Shown here in pieces: positions 25,310 through 35,031 of a DNA stretch of 64,000 bases (the first letter of the stretch is position 1; the number at the start of each line of letters is the position of its first letter). Below the pieces are notes generated by a model. That model did no database searches. It was given only the letters and a program-made list of their open reading frames with translations, and was not told the DNA's origin. The DNA comes from an uncultured Pelagibacteraceae bacterium. Lineage in GTDB: Bacteria; Pseudomonadota; Alphaproteobacteria; Pelagibacterales; Pelagibacteraceae. The DNA is taken from NCBI GenBank assembly GCA_902592445.1, contig CACJEN010000002.1, positions 1 through 64,000 on the forward strand, read 5' to 3'. The position numbers and the translations under genes are program-made.

Positions 25310-27496
25310 GTGAGTGAACAAAAAAAAATTGATGAAAAAAAGACAAGCAAATCAAAAGAATTTCTTATAAAAATAAAAGAGGTTCTTTACAAAGTAATTT
25401 CTCATCCATTTGTTGATAAAAATTTAAATTATATATCTTTTTCAATAATTTTAATCCTTTTAATTTTTATAAGGCTACAAAATCCAGAATTTGTGAAATC
25501 AATTTCAAATATAAGCTTTGACTCATATCAAAAAATTTTTAAATACAATAACAAACAAGATGATATTGTAATTGTAGATATAGACGAACCAAGTCTCGCT
25601 AAATTTGGTCAATTTCCCTGGAGTAGAAATATTTTTTCAGAAATATTACAAAACATTAACCAAAATAATCCAAAAGCAGTAGGACTTGATATATTTTTTT
25701 CTGAAAAAGACAAACAGTCTCCAGAGGAAATTATTAAAACTTATTCAATAGATGATAGTTATACTTTAGATCTTCTTAATTCTATTGAAGGACATGATGA
25801 AAAATTTCAGAAAACTTTAAAAGAAACAAAATCAGTATTAGCAGTTTTTGGTAGCTTAGTTCCTACTAAAGGAACTTATGATCGAAAAGGAAAAGCAAGA
25901 ATTTTTGCAAAAGGAGGAAATGTTAAAAGTTATGTTTATAATTATGAATATTCTTTAGGTTCAATTCCGACGATAGAGAAGAATGTAAAAGGCCTAGGTT
26001 CTATAAACTATATTACACAAAGTGATGCTGTTGTGAGGTCCTTACCATTAATAATGGTATTTAATGAAAAATTATTTCCAACTTTCGGTCTTGAAATGAT
26101 TAGAGTAGGGGAGAAAAAAAGAACTATAATTACTAATTTAAATGAAAAAGGTATTAAAGATATTACTATTAGACCCTTTAAATTTAAAACCGATAAAAAT
26201 TCATTAATTTGGGTTAAATATAATAGGTCAATTAACAATAACTACATCTCTGCTGCAAAAGTATTTGATAAAAATTTTGATGAGAATTTCTTTAAAGATA
26301 AATATGTTTTAATTGGTGCTTCAGCCAAAGGTCTATTCGATACAGTAAAAATTCCAACAGGCGAAACTGTGCCCGGGGTACAAGTACATGCAAATGTAAT
26401 CGAAAATCTTCTAAATAATAATTTTTTAAAAAGAAATGATGGTATCTTTATCTTTGAAATAATTCTCTCAATTATAATTTCTATTGCTGCGTTTATAATC
26501 TCTCAAAAAATAAAACCAAAATATAGTTTAAGTATTATATTTGCAGGTTTAATTATTATTTTTGTTGTAGGATTGTCAATTTACAGATTTAGATCAGAAT
26601 TAATTGACGTCAGTTATCCAATGATAATGATCTCAATAACATTTTTAACTGGTCTTTATTTTAGATTTTTAGAGGAAAATAAAATTGCTCTCCAAAATCT
26701 TCAAAAGGAAGCAAAATTACTTAAAGAAAGAGAGCTTGCGGGTGGAGTTCAAAAAAGTTTGTTCCCAGATATCTCAGCATTTGAAAACTTTGTATATGCA
26801 AAAAATATTCCTGCAAGAGATGTATCGGGAGACTATTTTGATGTGATGAAAGTTGGACCAGAAGAATATTATTTCACATTAGCAGATGTATCTGGAAAAG
26901 GAGTTAAAGCTGGTATGTACATGGCAAAAGCCTCATCAATTTTTAGAACACTATCTAATCTCAAATTTCCCTTAGAAAGAGTTGTGTTTGGTGTGAACAA
27001 TGAAATAATTGAGGCAAAATTTAAAGGAATGTTCGTAACAGCAGTATTTGGAAAATTTAATCCAAAAACAGGAGATTTAACTTTTATAAACGCTGGTCAT
27101 GAAAGTATTATGCTTTTTGATAAATCCAAAAAATTCGAATTTATTAAATCAGATTTACCACCAATAGGTATTATGAAATATTTTGCAGAATCTATGGTTA
27201 AATCAAATACTATTAATATTAAGAATAAAACTTTTGTTGTTTATACAGATGGAGTAACAGAGGGATATCTTCCAAATGGAGAAGAATTTGGGGCAGAAGG
27301 TGTTGAAAAAGTTGTAAACGAAATGGAGACAATAACACCAAAAGATCTAGTTGAAAAAGTAACATCGACTTTGAATTGGGGTATACCAAAGCTAAGAGAT
27401 GATATTACATGTATGGCAATTAATTTTGATAATCCAAATGAAATCGAGAAGAAAAAGAAAAGACCTCCTGCACCTAAAAAAGAAAATAAAGAATAG
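25310..27496 (+). CDS. CHASE2 sensor - SpoIIE/PP2C phosphatase membrane protein
   Basis: The 728-residue protein begins with GTG. A membrane helix at about residues 40-57 is followed by a CHASE2 extracytoplasmic sensor ('DIVIVDIDEPSLAKFGQFPWSR', 'AVGLDIFFSE', 'GVQVHANVIENLL'), three more helices (about 380-460), a short coiled coil ('LQKEAKLLKERELAGGVQ') and a SpoIIE-type Ser/Thr phosphatase with metal-binding 'DVSGDYFD', 'LADVSGKGV', 'FINAGHE', 'YTDGVTEG' and 'RDDITCMAI'. Such proteins dephosphorylate anti-sigma-factor antagonists in response to an outside signal. No STAS or HPK partner is next to it; the FecR-domain protein 440 bases downstream is a likely periplasmic partner. Confidence 0.9.
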   Translation: MSEQKKIDEKKTSKSKEFLIKIKEVLYKVISHPFVDKNLNYISFSIILILLIFIRLQNPEFVKSISNISFDSYQKIFKYNNKQDDIVIVDIDEPSLAKFGQFPWSRNIFSEILQNINQNNPKAVGLDIFFSEKDKQSPEEIIKTYSIDDSYTLDLLNSIEGHDEKFQKTLKETKSVLAVFGSLVPTKGTYDRKGKARIFAKGGNVKSYVYNYEYSLGSIPTIEKNVKGLGSINYITQSDAVVRSLPLIMVFNEKLFPTFGLEMIRVGEKKRTIITNLNEKGIKDITIRPFKFKTDKNSLIWVKYNRSINNNYISAAKVFDKNFDENFFKDKYVLIGASAKGLFDTVKIPTGETVPGVQVHANVIENLLNNNFLKRNDGIFIFEIILSIIISIAAFIISQKIKPKYSLSIIFAGLIIIFVVGLSIYRFRSELIDVSYPMIMISITFLTGLYFRFLEENKIALQNLQKEAKLLKERELAGGVQKSLFPDISAFENFVYAKNIPARDVSGDYFDVMKVGPEEYYFTLADVSGKGVKAGMYMAKASSIFRTLSNLKFPLERVVFGVNNEIIEAKFKGMFVTAVFGKFNPKTGDLTFINAGHESIMLFDKSKKFEFIKSDLPPIGIMKYFAESMVKSNTINIKNKTFVVYTDGVTEGYLPNGEEFGAEGVEKVVNEMETITPKDLVEKVTSTLNWGIPKLRDDITCMAINFDNPNEIEKKKKRPPAPKKENKE

Positions 27497-27497
27497 T

Positions 27498-27950
27498 CTA
27501 ATAATTATCTAAGATAATTTTTTTATTTTTTTCACTGAATAATTTATAGTTTGAAATAAAATATTTTTTAAGATCTAGATTTTTCGATTGATTATTTTTG
27601 CTTAATAAGAATGAATTTATAAATGATTTTTCAAAATCTTTATTTTTTTCTTTAGAGTAGTTGTCTATTATTAAATTATAATTCCAATAGTTTATATTAA
27701 GCACATTCCTTGAAGAGTTTTTTATTAAACCTTCTTTAATAAAGTCTCTATTTGTTGCATTTAAAAGAGATAAGTTTTTAAGATTATTTGGATAGTTTAC
27801 TAAGTATTTGTAATCATAAGGCATCATATTCCAAAGGCTATATTTCAAGCTTTTAAAGGGCAAAAAAAGGACTAATAATGAAATAATATTATATAAAATT
27901 AATATTATTAGTGAGTATTTTAAATACTTAAAACTATGAATGTTAGTCAT
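27498..27950 (-). CDS. hypothetical membrane-anchored protein
   Basis: A 150-residue ORF lying alone between two rightward genes. It has a hydrophobic N-terminal helix ('YSLIILILYNIISLLVLFLPF', about residues 12-32) and a Lys/Asn/Asp-rich remainder with no motif I recognise. Its stop is one base from the phosphatase gene's stop, and its first 15 bases overlap the start of the FecR gene on the other strand. No rival frame explains these 450 bases, so I accept it, but with caution. Confidence 0.5.
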   Translation of the reverse strand: MTNIHSFKYLKYSLIILILYNIISLLVLFLPFKSLKYSLWNMMPYDYKYLVNYPNNLKNLSLLNATNRDFIKEGLIKNSSRNVLNINYWNYNLIIDNYSKEKNKDFEKSFINSFLLSKNNQSKNLDLKKYFISNYKLFSEKNKKIILDNY

Positions 27951-30900
27951 AAAAAGAATACTTTAAATTATAGAAATTTTTTTTTCAAAATATTTTTACT
28001 TTATTTTTTTTCAATCAATATAGCTTTTTCAGAAGGCAATAAAATTGGCTCAATTACTGAAATTGATGGTGAAGTTATTGCAATTACAGAGGAAGGTGAT
28101 GAAAGAATTTTAGATGTATATGATGAAATATTTTTAAAAGATGAAATTCTAATTGGGGAAAGTTCGTCTGCAACAATTCAATTTGATGATAATACCACAA
28201 TAGTGATGAAAGAATTAACGTCACTTAATGTAAGTGAGTTTGAGAAATCAGGCGCAAAGCAGAAATTCCAAGCAAAAGTTGGCAAAGGTAAAATCATAAT
28301 TGAAACAGGAGCTATTGCCAAAAATGCTGATGGTGAAATGTTGATAGATTTATCAAATATGTCTCTTGGTATTAGAGGTACAAGATTCAATGCAAGTGTT
28401 AAACCTAATGGGAATTCTGAGGTAGCTCTTGCAGAAGACAGCTTTGGTAGTGTTGGTCAAATTGAAATCTCATCTGAAGGTGAGACAACTAGTTTAACAT
28501 CTACTGACCAAGTTATTGAAGTAACAGAGACAAGAGAAATTGCACAACGTGCACAATCTGAGGAAGAGAAACAAGAGTTTAAATCTGTAAATGAAACTTT
28601 AGTAAAAGTTTCAAAAATTGATGAAAATGAATTAACCCAACAACTTGAAGAAAAACTTGCTAAAGGAAACCTTCAAGATGCAAATAATGACGGAGTTGTT
28701 GATATAAGTGACGTTGAAGCTGCAAAAGAAATTATAAAAGAGGAAAAAAAACAAAAAATAGATTTTATTGTTGAAAATAGTAATGACGATAATACCACTT
28801 TTTTATCTGATGTAATTGATCAATCGGATGACCAAAATATTGGTGAGACAATTGAAAAAATAATTGAAACAAAAGATACATTAGTTGAAGGAGTAGTTGG
28901 TAATTTATCAGACAAAGATAACGAGTTCATAACAACTTCCACCTCAGAAAGCGCAGGTTTAATTAAAGAAAAAATGTTTGAGACAATTGTTGCAAAAGAA
29001 ACAGACAAATCTGCAGAAGTATTAAGTAAAGTAATGGCAAAATCGGATGAAGCAACCATTAACTCCGTTATTAATAATATAACAGAAAAAAATACAAACG
29101 AAGAATCGAAATTGTCATTAAAAGTAATGGCAGATTTCTCTGAGAAATCTCCAGAAAAACTTCAAACATTATCTGAAACGAATAAAGATCAAATTGATAA
29201 ATTAGCCGTTTCTGCAGTTGAAAAAGCATCCACTTCGAATGAAGATGCAAATTTAATTGCAAAAGTTGTTTCAGTAGCGAGTGATGAACTAGCAAACAAA
29301 GTTGTTGAGGAGGTAAGTAAAAATAATACAGATGAAAAACAAGATCTTTCTGCAAAGGTTCTTAAGGCAATTGTAGAAACACAGCCAAATAAAATTGAAA
29401 TAATAAAAGATGAAATAAAAGACGTCGTGATCAAACAAACTGTTGAGGCAGTGAAAACTCAACAAGAAACAGAAATAAACGTAGCTATTGAAGATGATTT
29501 AACTGATGCGGTGGCATCAATCATTGTAAGCACTGATAATGATACAGCATCAAAATTAATTGAAGAGGTTTCAAACATTGAAACTGAAACGAACTTGTCT
29601 CTAAAAGTAATGTCTGGAATATCAGAAAAAGACTCTGATAAAATTAATAATTTAGCTGAGCTTAATAAAGAAAGTATAGACAAATTAGCAGAAAAAGCAG
29701 TCCAATCTGCAAAAAGTACAAAAGAAGATAGTGAATTAATTGCAAAAGTTGTAGCTGTTGCTAGTGATGAAATAGCAAACAAAGTTGTTGAGGAAGTAAG
29801 TAAAAATAATACTACAGAAAAACAAGACTTGTCAGCAAAGGTTCTTAAAGCCATTGTTGAGTCTCAACCAAGCAAAATTGATATTATTAATGACGAAATA
29901 AAAGATATAGTAATTAAACAAACTGTTGAGGCTGTAAAAACTCAACAAGAAACAGAAACAAACATAAATATTGAAGATGATTTAACCGATGTTGTTGCAG
30001 AAATTATTGTAAAAACAGATAATAATACTGCATCTAAATTGATTGAAGAAGTTTCTAATGTTGAAACTGAAACTAATTTATCTCTTAAAGTAATCGCAGG
30101 TATTTCTGAAAAGAGTGCAGAAAAATTCACAGAATTAACTGAAACAAACAAAGAACAAGTTGAAAAACTGACTATTTCAGCAATCCAAAAAGCAGAAAAT
30201 ACCACAGAAGATAGTCAACGTATTGCTAATGTTGTAGCAATCGCGAATGATGAACTTGCAAATAAAGTTGTCGAAGAGGTAAGCAAAACAGCTGTTGAAG
30301 AAAAAAAATCATTATCTATTAAAGTGCTAAAAGCAATTGTTGATACAGAACCTGAAAAAATTGAAATTATCAACGAAGATATTAAAGAAGATTTAATTGA
30401 AAAAGCAATTGATGCAACTAAAGATCAAAAAGAAGGTAATCTTATAGAGCAAGAGGATCTAACTGATGCAGTAAGTGAGATAATTGTCAAAACAGATGCA
30501 ACTACAGCCGCAAAAGTGATTGAAGAAATAAACGAAATTGATACTGAAACCAATCTATCTTTAGAGGTAATTTCAGGAGTCTCAGAAAAAGATTCTGAAA
30601 AATTGAATGAATTATCTGAAAATAACAAGGAACAAATAGATGAGCTTACAATAGATGCAGTTCAAAAAGCTGAAAATACATCAGAGGACAGTGAATTAAT
30701 TGCTCAAGTCGTGTCAGTTGTAAATAATGATTTAGTAAATGTAATGATTGAGGAAGTAAGTAAAGTTTCAACTGATGAGAAACAAACTTTATCAGCAAAG
30801 GTCCTACAAAAAATAGTTGATACAGAACCTGATAAAATGGAGATAATTAATGAAGAAGTAAAAGATGTCATGATTAAACAAACCGTTGAATCTGCTAAAA

Positions 30901-32432
30901 ATCAAAAAGAAGGAACAGGTGCTGTAGAGGAAGAGAATTTTACTGACATTGTATCTGAAATCATTGTTAAAACAAATACCGAAACTGCTAGCAAATTGAT
31001 AGATGAAATAAACGAAATCGACACAGAAACAAATCTATCTTTAGAGGTAATTTCAGGAATTTCAGAAAAAGATTCGGCAAAACTAAATGAGCTTTCTGAA
31101 AATAATAAAGACCAAATGGATGAATTAGCGACAGATGCCGTTCAAAAAGCTGAAAATACTTCAGAAGATAGTCAATTAATTGCAAACGTTGTTGCAGTTG
31201 TTAATGATGATTTAGTTAATAAAGTAGTAGAAGAAGTTAGTAAAAATTCAACTGATGAGAAACAAACGTTATCAGCTAAGGTTTTAAAAGCTATTGTAGA
31301 TACAGAGCCAAGTAAAATAGAAAATATTAATGAAGAGACAAAAACAACTATTATCAAACAAACTTTAGAAGCAGCTAAAAATCAGGAAGAAGGTCAGATT
31401 ACAGATGATGAAAATCTTTCAGATGTCGTTGCAGATATTGTAGTTAAAACAGATGTTGATACTGCATCAAAAATTATTGAGGAAGTTAACAATACAGAGA
31501 CAGAAACTTCTTTATCTCTAAAAGTTATGTCAGGAATTTCAGAAAAAGACGCTGATAAAATTAACGAACTTGCAGAAAATAATAAAGAAAATATTGATAA
31601 ATTAACTGAAAAAGCAGTTCAATCAGCCACAAGTTCAGATGAAGATAGCGAATTAATTGCAAAAGTAGTTTCAGTTGCAAGTGATGAAATTGCAAATAAA
31701 GTTGTTGAAGAAGTTAGCAAGACATCAACTGATGAAAAACAAGATTTATCTGCAAAAGTATTAAAAGCAATTGTTGATACAGAACCAAGTAAAATTGAAA
31801 CACTTGATGAGGAGATTAAAGAAAAAGTTATTGAACAAGCAATTGACGCAGCAAAAGATCAACAGGAAAACTTAACTGAAGGACAAACTTTGTCCAATGA
31901 GGAAGACTTAACTAATGTTGTTGCTGATATTGTTACCAAAGCAGATAATGATACAGCTGCAAAAGTTTTAGAAACTTTAAATGAAGCATCAGAAGATACA
32001 GATTCCAAGCTTTCTTTAAGTGTTGTTGAAAATTTAACAAAGAAGGAAAATTATGAGGAAAAAATAGAGATATTGTCTGTGACATCAACTGTTGTGGACG
32101 AAAGTATTAGTAAAATGATGGAAAAAGCAGTTGAACAAGCTGAAACTGAAAACGACATCGAGAAAGTTAAAAATATTGTAGAAAATAGCAAAGGCACATT
32201 ATCGAATAAATTAATAGACAGTGCTAATAAAAATGAAGAGAGTAAGAAAAAGATTACTGAGGTAATAGTAGATATTGTTGAAGAAAATCCCGAAAAGGCA
32301 GTTGAAATTATTGAAAAAAATGAAAACACTACAACTGTTACTGAAACAATTAAAACCAAAATTGAAAATGACGAAGCTGTCACATCTGAAGATTTTGAAG
32401 ATGTGTTTGATACAAATGTTTCTCCTAACTAA
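27936..32432 (+). CDS. giant exported FecR-domain protein with nested ~80/160-residue repeats
   Basis: A 1498-residue protein with a signal peptide ending near residue 33 ('...YFFSINIAFSEG'). Residues ~35-190 are a FecR domain ('GEVIAITEEGDERILDVYDEI', 'GESSSATIQFDDNTTIVM', 'GTRFNASVKPNGNSEVAL'). A dockerin/EF-hand-like loop 'DANNDGVVDISDVEAAKEI' sits near residue 248. From about residue 360 to 1370 come tandem repeats of ~160 residues, each built of two related ~80-residue halves ('ANKVVEEVSK...DLSAKVLKAIV' and 'ASKLIEEVSN...NLSLKVMSGIS'). The repeats are acidic, Glu/Lys/Asp-rich and predicted helical, without Cys. No C-terminal barrel or anchor is visible. I infer a long periplasmic or surface rod; function unknown. 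Confidence 0.85.
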   Translation: MNVSHKKNTLNYRNFFFKIFLLYFFSINIAFSEGNKIGSITEIDGEVIAITEEGDERILDVYDEIFLKDEILIGESSSATIQFDDNTTIVMKELTSLNVSEFEKSGAKQKFQAKVGKGKIIIETGAIAKNADGEMLIDLSNMSLGIRGTRFNASVKPNGNSEVALAEDSFGSVGQIEISSEGETTSLTSTDQVIEVTETREIAQRAQSEEEKQEFKSVNETLVKVSKIDENELTQQLEEKLAKGNLQDANNDGVVDISDVEAAKEIIKEEKKQKIDFIVENSNDDNTTFLSDVIDQSDDQNIGETIEKIIETKDTLVEGVVGNLSDKDNEFITTSTSESAGLIKEKMFETIVAKETDKSAEVLSKVMAKSDEATINSVINNITEKNTNEESKLSLKVMADFSEKSPEKLQTLSETNKDQIDKLAVSAVEKASTSNEDANLIAKVVSVASDELANKVVEEVSKNNTDEKQDLSAKVLKAIVETQPNKIEIIKDEIKDVVIKQTVEAVKTQQETEINVAIEDDLTDAVASIIVSTDNDTASKLIEEVSNIETETNLSLKVMSGISEKDSDKINNLAELNKESIDKLAEKAVQSAKSTKEDSELIAKVVAVASDEIANKVVEEVSKNNTTEKQDLSAKVLKAIVESQPSKIDIINDEIKDIVIKQTVEAVKTQQETETNINIEDDLTDVVAEIIVKTDNNTASKLIEEVSNVETETNLSLKVIAGISEKSAEKFTELTETNKEQVEKLTISAIQKAENTTEDSQRIANVVAIANDELANKVVEEVSKTAVEEKKSLSIKVLKAIVDTEPEKIEIINEDIKEDLIEKAIDATKDQKEGNLIEQEDLTDAVSEIIVKTDATTAAKVIEEINEIDTETNLSLEVISGVSEKDSEKLNELSENNKEQIDELTIDAVQKAENTSEDSELIAQVVSVVNNDLVNVMIEEVSKVSTDEKQTLSAKVLQKIVDTEPDKMEIINEEVKDVMIKQTVESAKNQKEGTGAVEEENFTDIVSEIIVKTNTETASKLIDEINEIDTETNLSLEVISGISEKDSAKLNELSENNKDQMDELATDAVQKAENTSEDSQLIANVVAVVNDDLVNKVVEEVSKNSTDEKQTLSAKVLKAIVDTEPSKIENINEETKTTIIKQTLEAAKNQEEGQITDDENLSDVVADIVVKTDVDTASKIIEEVNNTETETSLSLKVMSGISEKDADKINELAENNKENIDKLTEKAVQSATSSDEDSELIAKVVSVASDEIANKVVEEVSKTSTDEKQDLSAKVLKAIVDTEPSKIETLDEEIKEKVIEQAIDAAKDQQENLTEGQTLSNEEDLTNVVADIVTKADNDTAAKVLETLNEASEDTDSKLSLSVVENLTKKENYEEKIEILSVTSTVVDESISKMMEKAVEQAETENDIEKVKNIVENSKGTLSNKLIDSANKNEESKKKITEVIVDIVEENPEKAVEIIEKNENTTTVTETIKTKIENDEAVTSEDFEDVFDTNVSPN
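29016..32045 (+). repeat. in-gene tandem repeat array, period ~480 bases with ~240-base half units
   Basis: Landmark segments encoding 'LSLKVMSGISEK' and its variants recur near 29115, 29597, 30076, 30555, 31036, 31513 and 32007, giving a steady ~480-base period. Within each unit the 'NKVVEEVSK...LSAKVLKAIV' half is a diverged copy of the 'SKLIEEVSN...LSLKVMSGIS' half. Protein identity is much higher than DNA identity between copies, so selection acts on the protein. Confidence 0.85.
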
Positions 32433-32434
32433 TA

Positions 32435-33763
32435 ATGCATCTATCGAAAAATAAAAAGTATCAGTATTTATTTTACTTAATTTTCTCTATTTTAACAATT
32501 TTTAATGGGGGAAACACAAACTTATTTATCCAATTAAACTTTATTTTCTTAAGCTTATTTTTTTTAGTTTGTTTAAAAGATAAAAATTACAGCCTTCATC
32601 TCAAAAATTTTTTTATAAACAATAAATGGTCGATCTCATTATATATTGTATTTTTAGGTTATTTAATTTTGCAGATTATACCATTTCCTTTAAATTTATT
32701 AAAATTTTTTTCTCCAGAAAAATATAAATATATAGCCCTACTTGGAAATAATTCATATTCACCAATAAGTCTTGATCCCTCAAATTCTTACTTCCAATTT
32801 TTAAATTATGTATCTTTATTATTGATAATATTTATATGCAAAATGATTTTTTATACTGAAAGACATAAGTATAGATTTTATTACTATTTATCATTAATTG
32901 GATTTATCACATCATTTATTGCTATATTATTTTACCTATATGGTAATCCAGATATCCTCATTTTTAAAAATTCTTATTATAAAAACTCTTCTACTGGTTT
33001 TTTTATTAATAGGACTGCTTTAGCGGTTTTTCTCATTTTTTGTCTAATAGCAAGTTTTGAGTTGCTAAAAAATTACGAAGAAAATAAAAATATTCAAAAA
33101 AATGATTATTTTATTCAAAAACTTTATATACGCTTATTTGTAGTATTTATATCCATTGGCATCATCACTTCTTTTTCTAGAATTGGAAATTTTTTACTTT
33201 TAATTACTATATTATTTTATTTGTTATATGAAATTTTTTATACTGAGAGAAAAAATTATTCCTTTAGAATTATAATTCTTTTGATAATACTTTTTGATGT
33301 ATTAATTTTAGGTATTTATTTTGGTAGTTCTGAAATAATAAATAGATTTTACTTTTTAAAAGAGGAATTTACAACAATATCTGGAGAAATTAGTAGTACT
33401 AAAAGATTTGATATAATCAAATTTGGAATTTCAGAATTAAATAATTTTATTTTTTTTGGTTACGGAGCGGGAGGATTTGAAAACTTATTCAAATTAAAAT
33501 TTTTCAATACCTCAAGTCAATTCGCAAATCACGCTCATGCAGATATTATAGAATTTCTTGGTGAATTTGGATTAATTGGTTTTTTCTTACTTTTAAGTAG
33601 TTTTTTTAAGTTTTACTTAGATAAACAGAGCTATAGTTTTGTAAATATCTTATTAATATTTTATTTAATTATAATTTTAACATTTGATTTTACCTTGCAT
33701 ATACCAGTTGTTCAAATTTTATTTGTTATTTTTTTTATTTTAAATAAAAAATTATTCAGTTAA
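32435..33763 (+). CDS. O-antigen ligase/polymerase family membrane protein (Wzy_C)
   Basis: A 442-residue protein with about eleven hydrophobic helices and a Wzy_C-type loop near the end: 'GYGAGGFENLFKLKF' and 'FANHAHADIIEFLGEFGLIGFFLLL', the N-H-A-H...E.G.iG pattern shared by O-antigen ligases and some polymerases. It either joins finished glycan to its carrier or polymerises repeat units. It starts two bases after the FecR gene stop and its end overlaps the convergent export lipoprotein gene by 12 bases. Confidence 0.85.
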   Translation: MHLSKNKKYQYLFYLIFSILTIFNGGNTNLFIQLNFIFLSLFFLVCLKDKNYSLHLKNFFINNKWSISLYIVFLGYLILQIIPFPLNLLKFFSPEKYKYIALLGNNSYSPISLDPSNSYFQFLNYVSLLLIIFICKMIFYTERHKYRFYYYLSLIGFITSFIAILFYLYGNPDILIFKNSYYKNSSTGFFINRTALAVFLIFCLIASFELLKNYEENKNIQKNDYFIQKLYIRLFVVFISIGIITSFSRIGNFLLLITILFYLLYEIFYTERKNYSFRIIILLIILFDVLILGIYFGSSEIINRFYFLKEEFTTISGEISSTKRFDIIKFGISELNNFIFFGYGAGGFENLFKLKFFNTSSQFANHAHADIIEFLGEFGLIGFFLLLSSFFKFYLDKQSYSFVNILLIFYLIIILTFDFTLHIPVVQILFVIFFILNKKLFS

Positions 33764-34894
33764 ATTTGCGTTTGAGCCATCCTTTACTCCACTTTGAATT
33801 ATAGGATTGTAGGAATTAAATAAATCAGTTTGTGGAAGAAGAAGACTTATAGTTCTATTCCACTTAACAATTTCTGTGGGTGGAATAAAAATTATATCCT
33901 TAGCTTGAAGCATAAATTTTCTTCCTGCAATTAAATTTACAGGATTTCTTATATCCAACTGAAAAACATCAACTTCTAAAAATGTGTCAAACTTTTCTCT
34001 GATTACATAAACTTTCTTTGCATTTGCGGTTATTTGATTTAAACCACTAGTTGAAATTAATTCTGTTAATGAATAACCTATGTTAGGAAAATAAACACCA
34101 GGTTTACTTACTTCTCCAAATACGTGTATTGCATCTGAATTTCTGTCAATAAATATTACATCATCTTTTTTTAAATAAAAATTTTCCCTTTCATCAGTTC
34201 CACTAAAAGCATTTGCTAAATTTATTTTATATACTTTATTGTCTCTTCTTAAAAATCCCTTAGTTCCAAATAATTTATCTTCTGCACTAGGATTAAAGTT
34301 TGCTTCAATCGCAGCCTCAATAAGTTTCACTGGTTTTTGATCCAATTTAATTGTTTTTTGATTTCTTACTGCCCCTACAATATAAACTTTACTACTATTA
34401 AACTCCTCAATCTTTATTTGAAGATCAGGATTTTTGTAAAAATCTTTTATTATATCTACTAAAATATTTTGTGCTTGATTTAAAGTTAGTCCATCTAGTT
34501 TTATTTTTCCTATAAATGGTAGATCTATCATACCCTCTTGATCTATAAGATATGTATTGTCCAAATCATCAGTATCAGTTAAATTAATTGAAATAGAGTC
34601 TGCTGGACCTAAAATATACTCGTAGCTATAATTATAAATGGTAGAAAATTTTTTAACTTTATAATCTGCTTCTTCAATTTTCGTTTTATTATAAAAATCA
34701 ATATCATTCTCTGATAATTTATTAATTTTAACGACATTTATACCGACATCTTTAATTGAGTATTCACTTTCAATAATTTTTTTATTTGGTTTTTTTTTAC
34801 TTGGAGATTTGTTGATACCTGGTAATGAAACACAGCTATTCAAAAAAAATAATGCTATTAACCAAAATTTAAATATTTTTTTTACTTTGGACAT
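33752..34894 (-). CDS. Wza-like polysaccharide export lipoprotein
   Basis: I choose ATG 34894 over the tracked 34945 because the product then opens with a lipoprotein signal 'MSKVKKIFKFWLIALFFLNSC' with the lipobox Cys at residue 21. A Poly_export domain follows ('YILGPADSISINLTD', 'DLPFIGKIKLDGLTLNQAQNIL', 'YIVGAVRNQKTIKL'), then SLBB repeats ('VHVFGEVSKPGVYFPNIGYSLTELI'). At about 380 residues it fits the outer-membrane polysaccharide channel that works with the tyrosine kinase encoded divergently at 35032. It is read opposite to its partner but shares the intergenic region. Confidence 0.88.
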   Translation of the reverse strand: MSKVKKIFKFWLIALFFLNSCVSLPGINKSPSKKKPNKKIIESEYSIKDVGINVVKINKLSENDIDFYNKTKIEEADYKVKKFSTIYNYSYEYILGPADSISINLTDTDDLDNTYLIDQEGMIDLPFIGKIKLDGLTLNQAQNILVDIIKDFYKNPDLQIKIEEFNSSKVYIVGAVRNQKTIKLDQKPVKLIEAAIEANFNPSAEDKLFGTKGFLRRDNKVYKINLANAFSGTDERENFYLKKDDVIFIDRNSDAIHVFGEVSKPGVYFPNIGYSLTELISTSGLNQITANAKKVYVIREKFDTFLEVDVFQLDIRNPVNLIAGRKFMLQAKDIIFIPPTEIVKWNRTISLLLPQTDLFNSYNPIIQSGVKDGSNANLTE

Positions 34895-35031
34895 ATTGAT
34901 AGTAATATAATAAACAATTAATCCTTCAAATAATTTGACTAACAAAAATGAGTTAAATTATGGACATTTTTACCAGATATTTAGCAAATTATTGAATTTA
35001 TTGTATAAAAGAAATAAAAATCAAATTAATC
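34895..35031. promoter_or_regulatory. divergent promoter region of export lipoprotein and chain-length kinase genes
   Basis: This 137-base AT-rich spacer drives the leftward wza-like gene and the rightward wzc-like gene, so it probably holds the main promoter of the rightward polysaccharide operon. I see a run 'ttattgaatttattgtataaaag' that could serve as -35/-10 for the rightward unit, but no clear operator. Confidence 0.4.

Noticed and set aside
29016-32045. Regular repeats as a CRISPR-like or satellite array
   Set aside because: The ~480-base units stay in one open frame, differ in DNA while conserving protein, and have no short identical repeats with unique spacers.
28178-32383. Many long minus-strand ORFs across the FecR repeat gene (for example 29459-29854 and 32051-32383)
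   Set aside because: They are antisense shadows of a biased, repetitive coding sequence; they are Ser/Ile/Phe-rich low-complexity and recur with the repeat period.
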